Source: Nitrospiraceae bacterium UBA2166 (GTDB lineage Bacteria > Nitrospirota > Nitrospiria > Nitrospirales > UBA2166). From it: a stretch of DNA of 8,409 nt. Made by a program: the position numbers and the translations under genes. Under the pieces are notes generated by a model. The model was not told where the DNA came from. It ran no database searches and saw nothing but the letters and a program-made list of their open reading frames with translations. The stretch is from positions 7,189-15,597 of the forward strand of contig DCWI01000083.1 in NCBI GenBank assembly GCA_002328825.1, in the 5' to 3' direction. Shown here in pieces: positions 1-6,163 of the stretch. Numbering within the stretch: the first letter of the stretch is position 1; every line of letters starts with the position of its first letter.

Positions 1-680
1 CGGCCCTGTCGCATAAGAGTTCCTGCCATATTGTCCGTAATCAACATCACTGGGATCTTATCCTGCTGTAACTCCCACACTGTAAGCCGCGCACCTTGAA
101 GCACAGGCCTTGTTTCTCCTGCAATCACAGAAATTTTTTTTCCCTCATCCCAAGCAGCACGGACAACACCCAGTGCCGTCCCATACCCTCCAGTCGCCAA
201 AGCTCCCGCATTACAGTGCGTCATCACAGTTTGGCCATCCACAAGCAACGTCGAACCATGACGACCAATGGCTCGATTCATTTCAACATCCTCTTCCAAA
301 ATCCGACACGCTTCGGCAATCAAATATGCCTTGAGCTCGACAACAGAAGAATTTCGATGCATATTCAAGACTGCCTTCATCTGGTTAATTGCCCAAAACA
401 AATTTACTGCCGTTGGTCGTGTTGCTGCCAAGTGATCACAGATCTTAAAAAATGAATTCGAAAAAGCATCAAACGTGTTTTCCTTGATCATTTGTGCCCC
501 CAAAGCAACACCCATTGCTGCCGCAATTCCAATTGCCGGAGCCCCTCGCACACGAAGATCTTTGATCGCCTGAGCAACCACTTGATAATCAACGCAATCA
601 AAAAATGTCACGGAATGAGGCAACGCCTGCTGATCCAATAGGCGCACGCACCCATTCTTCCATTCAACAGGGGAAATCAT
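1..680 (-). CDS. mtnA: Methylthioribose-1-phosphate isomerase (3' end outside window)
   Basis: Converts 5-methylthioribose-1-phosphate to 5-methylthioribulose-1-phosphate in the cytoplasmic methionine salvage pathway; it belongs to the eIF2B-like aldose-ketose isomerase family. I translated 226 residues from the ATG at 680-678. They show VRGAPAIG (residues 44-51), TRPTAVNLFWAI (87-98), THCNAGALATGGYGTA (154-169) with the presumed catalytic Cys156 (equivalent to Cys160 of the Bacillus subtilis enzyme), GETRPVLQGARLTVWEL (188-204) and ITDNMAG (214-220). The second catalytic residue, the Asp of the family's GADRI motif, would lie about 20 residues past ITDNMAG and is off the window. The family is about 350 residues, so roughly a third is missing. 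The start codon overlaps the rdgB stop (ATGA) and no Shine-Dalgarno is visible, which suggests translational coupling. An A8 run (positions 136-143) codes for the GKK-I stretch. Confidence 0.95.
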   Translation of the reverse strand, partial: MISPVEWKNGCVRLLDQQALPHSVTFFDCVDYQVVAQAIKDLRVRGAPAIGIAAAMGVALGAQMIKENTFDAFSNSFFKICDHLAATRPTAVNLFWAINQMKAVLNMHRNSSVVELKAYLIAEACRILEEDVEMNRAIGRHGSTLLVDGQTVMTHCNAGALATGGYGTALGVVRAAWDEGKKISVIAGETRPVLQGARLTVWELQQDKIPVMLITDNMAGTLMRQG

Positions 681-1279
681 TGTTCGGTTATAGTTTGTAA
701 GATGATTTTTGCTTTGCGAAGTGCAATGGCTCTATGACTTATCATATTTTTCTCTCCAGTACTCAATTGGGCCATGGTTTTCCCAAGGGAGGGAATAAAA
801 AATATTGGATCATAGCCGAATCCCTGATCTCCAATTGGGCGTTCTGCAATCATGCCTCTCAAGCTACCATCAGCAACATGCGCCTCAAATCCTGGCTGCA
901 CAATCGCGGCAACGGTAACAAATAACGCCTGCCGACGTTCCCACGGAATCCCTTCCATCTCGTGAAGCACTTTACGCCAGTTATCCTCATAGTTTGCTCC
1001 TAAACCAGCATACCTAGCTGCAAACACCCCAGGATTCCCTCCAAGCGCCTCAATCTGCAACCCCGTATCATCCGCAAGAGCCGTATACCCTGTATAACGT
1101 GCAATCTCAGTCGCTTTTTTCACCGCATTTGCCTCACAAGTCTCTCCATCTTCAATAACGTCAGGCGCATCAGGAAACTCCTCCACCATCCGTAAGCAAA
1201 TGCCTAGCCCTGCAAGAAGAGCTGACAACTCTTTTTTTTTATCTTGATTTCTGGTCGCGAGAACCAAAGTAGCAATCAT
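677..1279 (-). CDS. rdgB: RdgB/HAM1 non-canonical purine NTP pyrophosphatase
   Basis: Predicted XTP/dITP diphosphatase: hydrolyses ITP, dITP and XTP to monophosphate plus pyrophosphate, keeping deaminated purines out of DNA and RNA. The 200-residue length is normal. Visible motifs are LATRNQDKKKEL (7-18, the phosphate-binding N-terminal strand and loop), EANAVKKA (49-56), ALADDTGLQIEALGGNPGVFAARYAG (67-92, with presumed catalytic Asp71), GFGYDPIF (153-160, base pocket) and ISHRAIALRKA (180-190, the SHR nucleotide-binding motif). All expected motifs are intact. The ATG at 1279-1277 is the only reasonable start; an in-frame TGA lies just upstream. The candidate Shine-Dalgarno GAGGTGAG sits unusually far away (about 12 nt). 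An A9 tract encodes Lys14-16. Its stop overlaps mtnA by 4 bp, and it lies 66 bp after the TPR gene on the same strand. Confidence 0.96.
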   Translation of the reverse strand: MIATLVLATRNQDKKKELSALLAGLGICLRMVEEFPDAPDVIEDGETCEANAVKKATEIARYTGYTALADDTGLQIEALGGNPGVFAARYAGLGANYEDNWRKVLHEMEGIPWERRQALFVTVAAIVQPGFEAHVADGSLRGMIAERPIGDQGFGYDPIFFIPSLGKTMAQLSTGEKNMISHRAIALRKAKIILQTITEQ

Positions 1280-1345
1280 GCAAACACTGGTCTCACCTCA
1301 GGTCACAACTACTCGCACTACAGTGGGCCATGACGTGCTGTCCAG

Positions 1346-2131
1346 TTACGGACTCGCTGTTGATTCATCTGGCAAATCTGATTCTACGACCGTTGAGGTA
1401 GGCAAAGGGGACTCAACCGCACTAGATCCTCCACCCAGGAGACTAACTTTTGACGATGCTTCGCTCAAATAAATCGAGTGAGGATATCCCTTGATGAGTT
1501 CCTGATATCGTGACATAGCGGATTCTGATTGATTCTGCTGCTCCCCTAAACTCCCAAGTTCTAGTAAAGCAAGATCCTTATTCGGCGCCTTATCAATTGT
1601 CAGGATCGTTTCGAAAACACGCTCAGCACGTTGAAAATCTCCTTGGTTAAGATGCGCATATGCCAATCGTTGACGTACAAGAGCACTCAACGGCCCCGAA
1701 GAGGGGTATTCTTCAAGAAATTTCTGATACGTTGCAATAGCTCCCTCATGATCACCAAGAACCGCCAATGCATTACCAAGAAGATGCATTGCTGGTGGGG
1801 CACTTGAAGTTTTGGGATGATCTTCAAGCACAGATCGCAACAATTCAACAGATTGACGCACATGTGACAGAGCTGCATCAGTATCACTCAACGGGCGATT
1901 CATATACAACTGCGTGGCTTGTTGAAAGCTCCCTTTCGCTGTCTGTTCCGCCTGCGCATTTACAAAATAAATTCCACCGGCCACAATTGCGACTGTAATA
2001 ACACTTCCAATTAACACCCACAACGCCTTCGCATGTACACCCATATCACGTCGCATACGCGCCATCGATTCCATCACATGACGTTCATCCGGTACACTTA
2101 TCGTCCTTGCGGTTTTTATCTTAAATGCCAT
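1346..2131 (-). CDS. Membrane-anchored tetratricopeptide-repeat protein
   Basis: A 261-residue protein of unknown specific function. It has a charged N-terminal stretch of about 35 residues (MARMRRDM region), one hydrophobic segment at about 36-57 (ALWVLIGSVITVAIVAGGIY) and then an extracytoplasmic helical part. TPR-like units lie at about 112-145 (contains LGNALAVLGDHEGAIATYQK), 150-183 (LAYAHLNQGDFQRAERVFE) and 186-218 (LELGSLGEQQNQSESAMSRY). The tail (about 232-261) is low-complexity, rich in Ser, Pro and Glu, and probably disordered. The architecture, a single TM helix followed by TPRs, resembles YfgM/BamD-type periplasmic scaffold proteins, but I cannot assign it to either. A good Shine-Dalgarno (GAGGTGAGGG, about 7 nt upstream) supports the ATG at 2131. 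It is the first gene of the apparent TPR-rdgB-mtnA operon, with no obvious functional link to nucleotide clean-up or methionine salvage. Confidence 0.85.
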   Translation of the reverse strand: MAFKIKTARTISVPDERHVMESMARMRRDMGVHAKALWVLIGSVITVAIVAGGIYFVNAQAEQTAKGSFQQATQLYMNRPLSDTDAALSHVRQSVELLRSVLEDHPKTSSAPPAMHLLGNALAVLGDHEGAIATYQKFLEEYPSSGPLSALVRQRLAYAHLNQGDFQRAERVFETILTIDKAPNKDLALLELGSLGEQQNQSESAMSRYQELIKGYPHSIYLSEASSKVSLLGGGSSAVESPLPTSTVVESDLPDESTASP

Positions 2132-2160
2132 TAAGCCCTCACCTCTGCGCAGCCTATAAA

Positions 2161-2189
2161 TTGCCTCTTCGAAGTAATCATGGTATTAC
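2161..2189 (+). promoter_or_regulatory. Candidate promoter for bioF
   Basis: TTGCCT (2161-2166) and TATTAC (2184-2189) are separated by 17 nt, each matching the sigma70 consensus at 4 of 6 bases. This would give a leader of about 38 nt. The -10 lies on the same bases as the candidate -10 of the opposing promoter, so the two would compete. No clear Shine-Dalgarno precedes the bioF ATG. Weak evidence. Confidence 0.25.
2174..2189. repeat. Short palindrome in the divergent promoter region (possible operator)
   Basis: GTAATCATGGTATTAC has perfect 5-bp arms (GTAAT/ATTAC) around a 6-bp centre. It lies on top of both candidate -10 elements, where a bound regulator could block both directions. It does not look like the BirA operator or the BioR box as I know them. 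A 5-bp arm can arise by chance. Confidence 0.3.
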
Positions 2190-2213
2190 GTCATAGCAGC
2201 TAACACTTGTCAA
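2183..2213 (-). promoter_or_regulatory. Candidate sigma70-type promoter for the TPR-rdgB-mtnA operon
   Basis: On the minus strand a perfect TTGACA (2213-2208) is followed after 19 nt by TAATAC (2188-2183). The spacer is longer than ideal; shifting it to 17-18 nt gives CGTAAT or GTAATA. Transcription would begin near 2176, giving a leader of about 45 nt that contains the GAGGTGAGGG ribosome-binding site. Found by eye only. Confidence 0.35.
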
Positions 2214-2233
2214 GCCATCCCTGATCACAAAAT

Positions 2234-3412
2234 ATGTTTACGCAGTCGCTAGCTGATCTCCAAGAATCCTGTCTACTCCGAAAACTCCACCGCACTGAGT
2301 CTGCCCAAGATGCCGAAGTCACTATCAAAGGAAAAGCTGTCATCCTATTTTCATCCAACAATTATCTCGGTCTTGCTAATCATCCAAAACTCAAAGAAGC
2401 CGCCATCACTGCCATTCGAAAATACGGGTTTGGGTCCGGAGCATCGAGATTGCTTTCTGGAACCATGAGCCTACACGAACAGCTTGAAACCCGACTCGCA
2501 CACTTTGCAAAAACAGACGCTGCTCTCGCATTTAACTCAGGATATCATGCAAACCTCGGCTTAATTCAAACGTTGACACAAGAACTGAGTCCACATGGTC
2601 TTGTGCTTGCAGATCGTGCATGCCATGCAAGCCTTATTGATGCTATCCGGATCACAAAATCTCGTTTTAAAGTGTACCAACACCAGAACACCAAACAACT
2701 TAAACAACTTCTCGCAACTCATACCGAAAGCGAAAAAACAAGCAGTCTTGTCATCACTGAAGGAATCTTCAGCATGGACGGAGACATCACTCCGTTACCA
2801 AAACTCCTTACATGCATCGAGCAATCTTCATCGACATTGCTCGTTGATGATGCCCATGGAATTGGAGTCATGGGAGCCACAGGACGCGGGACTATAGAAC
2901 ACTTTAATCTTGAAGCGAAAATTCCTATTCGCACGGGAACACTAGGCAAAGCCCTAGGATGCGTGGGAGCCTTTGTAGCAGGACCGCATGATCTCATACA
3001 AATCCTTATCAACCGTGCCCGATCATTTATCTACACGACTGCTCCACCACCAGCCTTTGCAGCAGCAGCACTCGCTGCCTTAACAATTTTAGAAGCTGAG
3101 CCTGAACGCAGGGAACAATTATGGCGAAACCAACATTATATGCTCTCAAATCTAAAATCTCTTGGATATAACACCATGAATACCGAAAGCCCAATTCTCC
3201 CAGTACTAATAGGTGACCCCTCACGTACCATTCAATTTTCACAACAACTCTACGAACGCGGCATCTATGCCCCAGCCATTCGACCACCAACGGTCCCTCG
3301 GGGAACAAGTCGGTTACGAATAAGTATGATGGCAACTCACCAACAAGCCCAGTTAGATTATGCCTTAGACACCTTTAGGGACGTAGGTCGATCGTTAGGA
3401 ATTATTACTTAG
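2234..3412 (+). CDS. bioF: 8-amino-7-oxononanoate synthase (biotin synthesis)
   Basis: PLP-dependent alpha-oxoamine synthase predicted to condense pimeloyl-thioester with L-alanine, releasing CO2, to give 8-amino-7-oxononanoate, the first step of the biotin ring pathway. The length of 392 residues is typical. Motifs: SSNNYLGL (40-47), GSGASRLLSG (67-76), FNSGYHANLG (100-109), CHAS (130-133, His131 stacking on PLP), ITEGIFSMDGD (174-184), DDAHGIGVMG (205-214, Asp205 and His208), TGTLGKALG (234-242, Schiff-base Lys239), RSFIYTTAPPPA (263-274) and APAIRPPTVPRGTSRLRIS (347-365). The IRPPTVPxGTSRLR end is characteristic of BioF rather than of glycine C-acetyltransferase or SPT. No bioA, bioB, bioC or bioD lies beside it, so it is an orphan within this window. 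ATG at 2234 without an obvious ribosome-binding site. Its last 8 bp overlap the opposing secreted-protein gene. Confidence 0.9.
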   Translation: MFTQSLADLQESCLLRKLHRTESAQDAEVTIKGKAVILFSSNNYLGLANHPKLKEAAITAIRKYGFGSGASRLLSGTMSLHEQLETRLAHFAKTDAALAFNSGYHANLGLIQTLTQELSPHGLVLADRACHASLIDAIRITKSRFKVYQHQNTKQLKQLLATHTESEKTSSLVITEGIFSMDGDITPLPKLLTCIEQSSSTLLVDDAHGIGVMGATGRGTIEHFNLEAKIPIRTGTLGKALGCVGAFVAGPHDLIQILINRARSFIYTTAPPPAFAAAALAALTILEAEPERREQLWRNQHYMLSNLKSLGYNTMNTESPILPVLIGDPSRTIQFSQQLYERGIYAPAIRPPTVPRGTSRLRISMMATHQQAQLDYALDTFRDVGRSLGIIT

Positions 3413-4250
3413 CAGGAGCGAGTACAACTGACTCAGACACTGTAGGAGGGGAGAGATAAGGACCTATGCTAGGTGCAGCGATTCGAAATTCCTCTAATTC
3501 CTCAGTAACCACTGTAGTATGCATGTTGACACCGCCAATCACCGGAACATCAATCGTTTCAATATACTTAATCAGACCAACACGAGGAGCAAACCAACTG
3601 GTCAACCGATCTTTTATTACCCTGACCTCGCCATTCGATGACATTGTAATGGTCAATTCCATCTTCCCTTCTAGCCTCAGAACATCCTGAAACACCCCAG
3701 CTGGAACAGAAAGGGTTTCCAACGACCCAATGGTTATTTCAGCAAACGCATCAACATGCTCATTAACACCATCTCCATCGGCATCTTGAAAAAAATCTCC
3801 CCCTTTTAGGTCAAACTGTCGAAGAGTTTGTTGTTCAACCAACGGAAACCTAACCACCGGATACGGGACAAGTTGTTGTTCAAATACCTCCTGCGGATGG
3901 CTACCATGATATATGACACCCTCATTCCCAACATGGTAATAGCTTTCTGCCTCTTCCCCTGTATTGCCAGGGTTGGTTTCGATAAAGACAATCACACGCT
4001 GGCCATCCTTCTGCAGCTCCTTTATCGCCGTCATACTATTCATGAAAACGTCGGTCTTGGTAGCGGTGAGTTGTACCTTCCTCTCATGACGTGTCCCCTG
4101 ATAATGCCACACACTTCCAATTCGAGCAGGAAAATATGACTCTGGGTTGGCAATAGGATTTGCAGCCATTGGAATCGGTACAAACCCAACATAGAACAGG
4201 CCACACAACAACACTGCTAGGACATTCATCATTCGAAACCTGACTGTCAT
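3405..4250 (-). CDS. Uncharacterised secreted protein with a calcium-loop-like motif
   Basis: A 281-residue exported protein. The start at 4250 is preferred over the ATG at 4268 because GGAG lies 6 nt upstream and it gives a cleaner signal peptide: n-region MTVRFRMMN, then a hydrophobic core VLAVLLCGLFYVGFVPIP, with likely cleavage near MA-AN (about residue 30). The mature part begins with YFPARIGSVWHYQG, later has LSVPAGVFQDVLRLEG, then SWFAPRVGLIKYIE. This YFPxxxGSxWxY / VPAGxF / WxAPxVGLxK pattern is one I associate with secreted bacterial proteins of unknown function. Residues 156-167 (DADGDGVNEHVD) fit the 12-residue EF-hand/thrombospondin-type calcium loop at positions 1, 3, 5, 6 and 12. 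No catalytic motif was recognised. It may be periplasmic or surface-exposed. It is convergent with bioF. Confidence 0.75.
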   Translation of the reverse strand: MTVRFRMMNVLAVLLCGLFYVGFVPIPMAANPIANPESYFPARIGSVWHYQGTRHERKVQLTATKTDVFMNSMTAIKELQKDGQRVIVFIETNPGNTGEEAESYYHVGNEGVIYHGSHPQEVFEQQLVPYPVVRFPLVEQQTLRQFDLKGGDFFQDADGDGVNEHVDAFAEITIGSLETLSVPAGVFQDVLRLEGKMELTITMSSNGEVRVIKDRLTSWFAPRVGLIKYIETIDVPVIGGVNMHTTVVTEELEEFRIAAPSIGPYLSPPTVSESVVLAPAK

Positions 4251-4256
4251 AAGCTG

Positions 4257-4260
4257 CTCC
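4257..4260 (-). promoter_or_regulatory. Ribosome-binding site deciding the start of the secreted protein
   Basis: GGAG on the minus strand with 6 nt (CAGCTT) before the ATG at 4250-4248. No comparable site precedes the in-frame ATG 18 nt upstream, which is instead directly abutted by a hairpin. Confidence 0.6.
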
Positions 4261-4269
4261 AAAAACATC

Positions 4270-4291
4270 TTCTGGCCCTGATTGGCCAGAA
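4270..4291 (-). promoter_or_regulatory. Leader hairpin upstream of the secreted-protein gene
   Basis: A perfect inverted repeat with 8-bp arms TTCTGGCC (4270-4277) and GGCCAGAA (4284-4291) and a 6-nt loop. Read in the direction of the minus-strand gene, the hairpin ends 19 nt before the ATG. It is followed by GATG, then T5, then the GGAG ribosome-binding site. It could be a leaky intrinsic terminator/attenuator, an mRNA-stabilising stem, or a protein-binding operator. The T run is short and separated from the stem by 4 nt, so strong termination is unlikely. Structure seen; role inferred. Confidence 0.5.
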
Positions 4292-4804
4292 CCGTAACAC
4301 ATCACCCTCCGCCCCCTCAAGCTCTTGGGCAACTCTTTTCTCAATAATCAGGTAGTATATAGATGGAAGTCGCTGCACTACAGCTACAATGTCGCACACT
4401 TTGAACAGCCCATTAAGGAATTCCTTCAATGATTTAAAACGAAAAATGCTTTCCATCCGTATCCAATAACGACAAAATGATATGCTGTGTTTAGACAGAA
4501 CATACACTAACAGCCCGTTGAAACGCTGAAAACATTTCACACCTACACGGATAATAATAACCTTAGCAGCCTGCACACAATCTACAGAAATGATCAAACA
4601 ATCGTGCGCATTCTCCTTGCAGTCGTTCAAAGAAAAATTTTCAAATCCTTGGCACTCACAGCGAGTAGAATCTGTCAAAAAATAGGGGAAAAGACTGCAT
4701 AGTTACAGAAACGCCAAATAATGTCATATTAAAAGAACACAAATTATGTTTTCCAGAATCCCGATAACAAAGACTACTGCATCTCCTAGGTAGTTTTCCA
4801 CACA
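4292..4804. other. Gene-poor intergenic stretch between divergent genes
   Basis: About 510 bp, AT-rich, between the hairpin and the flippase start. An open minus-strand frame (4678-4247) covers most of it but begins at TTG with no ribosome-binding site. Its first ATG is at residue 75, it holds nine scattered cysteines and shows no domain I recognise, so I do not call it. A TATACT (4359-4354, minus strand) is a reasonable -10 for the secreted-protein gene, but no matching -35 is evident. For the flippase, TTACAG and TATTAA 18 nt apart near 4705-4735 are only weak matches. No tRNA, riboswitch or IS remnant was recognised. Confidence 0.5.
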
Positions 4805-6151
4805 TTGAAACGGCTTAAACTACATCACTGGTTGACAACAGGGCCACTCCAGTTAATCTTCAAGAACGCTGGAATCCTACTCAGAGGAAAATCAATTGCT
4901 GGATTATGCAATCTCGGTTCTCTCGCCATAGCAGCTCGTGCTCTTGGCCCTGAGGTCTTTGGCACCCTCATTCTCATCCATACAGTCATTCGACTGATCA
5001 TAGGAATTTCAAAGTTCCAGTCCTGGCAAGCTGTCATCCGCTATGGAGCAGTGAATCTACATGCAAAAGAACATAAGAATTTTCATAAACTGATCATCTT
5101 CACAATACTGCTTGATGTGTCAAGTGCACTGCTCGGAGCAACGGTGGTAATTCTTGCAGCACCACTAATTGCACCATATTTCGGATGGAGTGATAACGTA
5201 ACGTCCATGGCAATGCTTTACGGAATTGTCATCTTATTCAGCGTCACTGCCACACCAACAGGGATCCTTCGTCTTTTCAACCGATTTGACCTTCTATCAA
5301 TCCACACAATCATCTCACCAGGAATCCGCCTAATCGGAGGAAGCTTACTTTATTTCTACGGTACTGGTTTGTGGGGATTTCTATCCGTGTGGTTTCTTGC
5401 TGGGGTTGCTGGCGGAATTACACTTGGCACCATGGGCTGGCTAGAACTACGCAAACACAATCTCCTTCCTCCAAGAAAATTTTCATTCTGCAATCTCACT
5501 CAATCGCACTCTGGAATTTGGAAATTTGTCTTTGCAACGAATATCCTCAGTTCATTGAACCTTACGACCGGACATCTCACGACATTGATGGTCGGCTGGA
5601 TCATTGGACCAACCGCCGCAGGCCTATTTAAAATCGCAAAGGAACTGTCTACCGTGCTCTCCAAGGCCACTGAACTATTGGCGGAATCAATGTACCCAGA
5701 GTTAGCAAAACTATCCACTCAAAAACAAACCAATATTTTCAAACATGTGGTCTTTCGGTCAGGATTTGTCGCAGGAAGCGGTGCAACCATGATATTTTTT
5801 TTCATGATCGTTCTTGGCGAACTACTTCTGCAATGGACTGTCGGGGATGAATTTGTTGGTGCCTATCCGCTCCTTCTCCTCCTTATCTTTGCCGAAACAA
5901 TTGGAGCATTTGGTTTTGGCCTCAATTCTGCTATGTATGCTATTGGGCGTCCAGGCATTCCGTTAAGAGTCAATATCATCACGACAGCAGTTTATCTTCC
6001 TCTACTCTTCTTCTTGCTAACACAGATGAATATAATCGGTGCAGGTATTGCTTTCACTATATTTTTAGCGACGAGGTTTGTTGCACTGGCAACAATCACA
6101 ACACGACTTCTTGCTCAAGTAGAGACAATGCCAGACAACAAAAAGATATGA
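4805..6151 (+). CDS. Wzx-like polysaccharide/lipid flippase (MOP superfamily)
   Basis: A 448-residue, strongly hydrophobic inner-membrane protein with about 12 predicted helices, the size and layout of Wzx/RfbX-type flippases. These move lipid-linked sugars or related lipids from the cytoplasmic to the periplasmic leaflet. The N-terminus carries the family-like pattern ARALGPEVFG (44-53), followed by an FQSWQAVIRYG segment (71-81). A second-half unit at about 240-300 (TTGHLTTLMVGWIIGPTAAGLFKIAKEL) matches the helix-7/8 region of this family. No ATG occurs in frame before residue ~137 and an in-frame TAG lies at 4787-4789, so TTG at 4805 is the likely start; a TTG at codon 10 is an alternative. 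The Shine-Dalgarno is weak (AGGTAG, distant). A T8 run lies near 5795-5802. It ends 12 bp from the end of the opposing SPT gene. The substrate cannot be read from sequence. Confidence 0.85.
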   Translation: MKRLKLHHWLTTGPLQLIFKNAGILLRGKSIAGLCNLGSLAIAARALGPEVFGTLILIHTVIRLIIGISKFQSWQAVIRYGAVNLHAKEHKNFHKLIIFTILLDVSSALLGATVVILAAPLIAPYFGWSDNVTSMAMLYGIVILFSVTATPTGILRLFNRFDLLSIHTIISPGIRLIGGSLLYFYGTGLWGFLSVWFLAGVAGGITLGTMGWLELRKHNLLPPRKFSFCNLTQSHSGIWKFVFATNILSSLNLTTGHLTTLMVGWIIGPTAAGLFKIAKELSTVLSKATELLAESMYPELAKLSTQKQTNIFKHVVFRSGFVAGSGATMIFFFMIVLGELLLQWTVGDEFVGAYPLLLLLIFAETIGAFGFGLNSAMYAIGRPGIPLRVNIITTAVYLPLLFFLLTQMNIIGAGIAFTIFLATRFVALATITTRLLAQVETMPDNKKI

Positions 6152-6163
6152 CGGTAAAAAACT

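Noticed and set aside
96..455. Plus-strand open frames opposite mtnA
   Set aside because: The antisense strand carries the full, motif-perfect mtnA reading frame; the plus-strand translation shows no sensible composition or start.
4180..4250. Lipoprotein signal (cysteine in AVLLCG)
   Set aside because: The residue before Cys is Leu, not Gly/Ala/Ser, and hydrophobic sequence continues after it; this is the core of an ordinary signal peptide.
4251..4268. Upstream ATG (4268) as the start of the secreted protein
   Set aside because: It abuts the hairpin and has no Shine-Dalgarno, while the ATG at 4250 has GGAG at 6 nt and gives a cleaner signal peptide.
4247..4678. 143-codon minus-strand open frame as a real gene
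   Set aside because: It begins at TTG without a ribosome-binding site, its first ATG is at residue 75, it has nine scattered cysteines and no recognisable domain or membrane pattern, and it runs into the next gene's start.
4795..4803. DnaA-box-like TTTTCCACA before the flippase
   Set aside because: A single one-mismatch copy with no cluster, no AT-rich unwinding repeats and no dnaA/dnaN nearby; not evidence for an origin.
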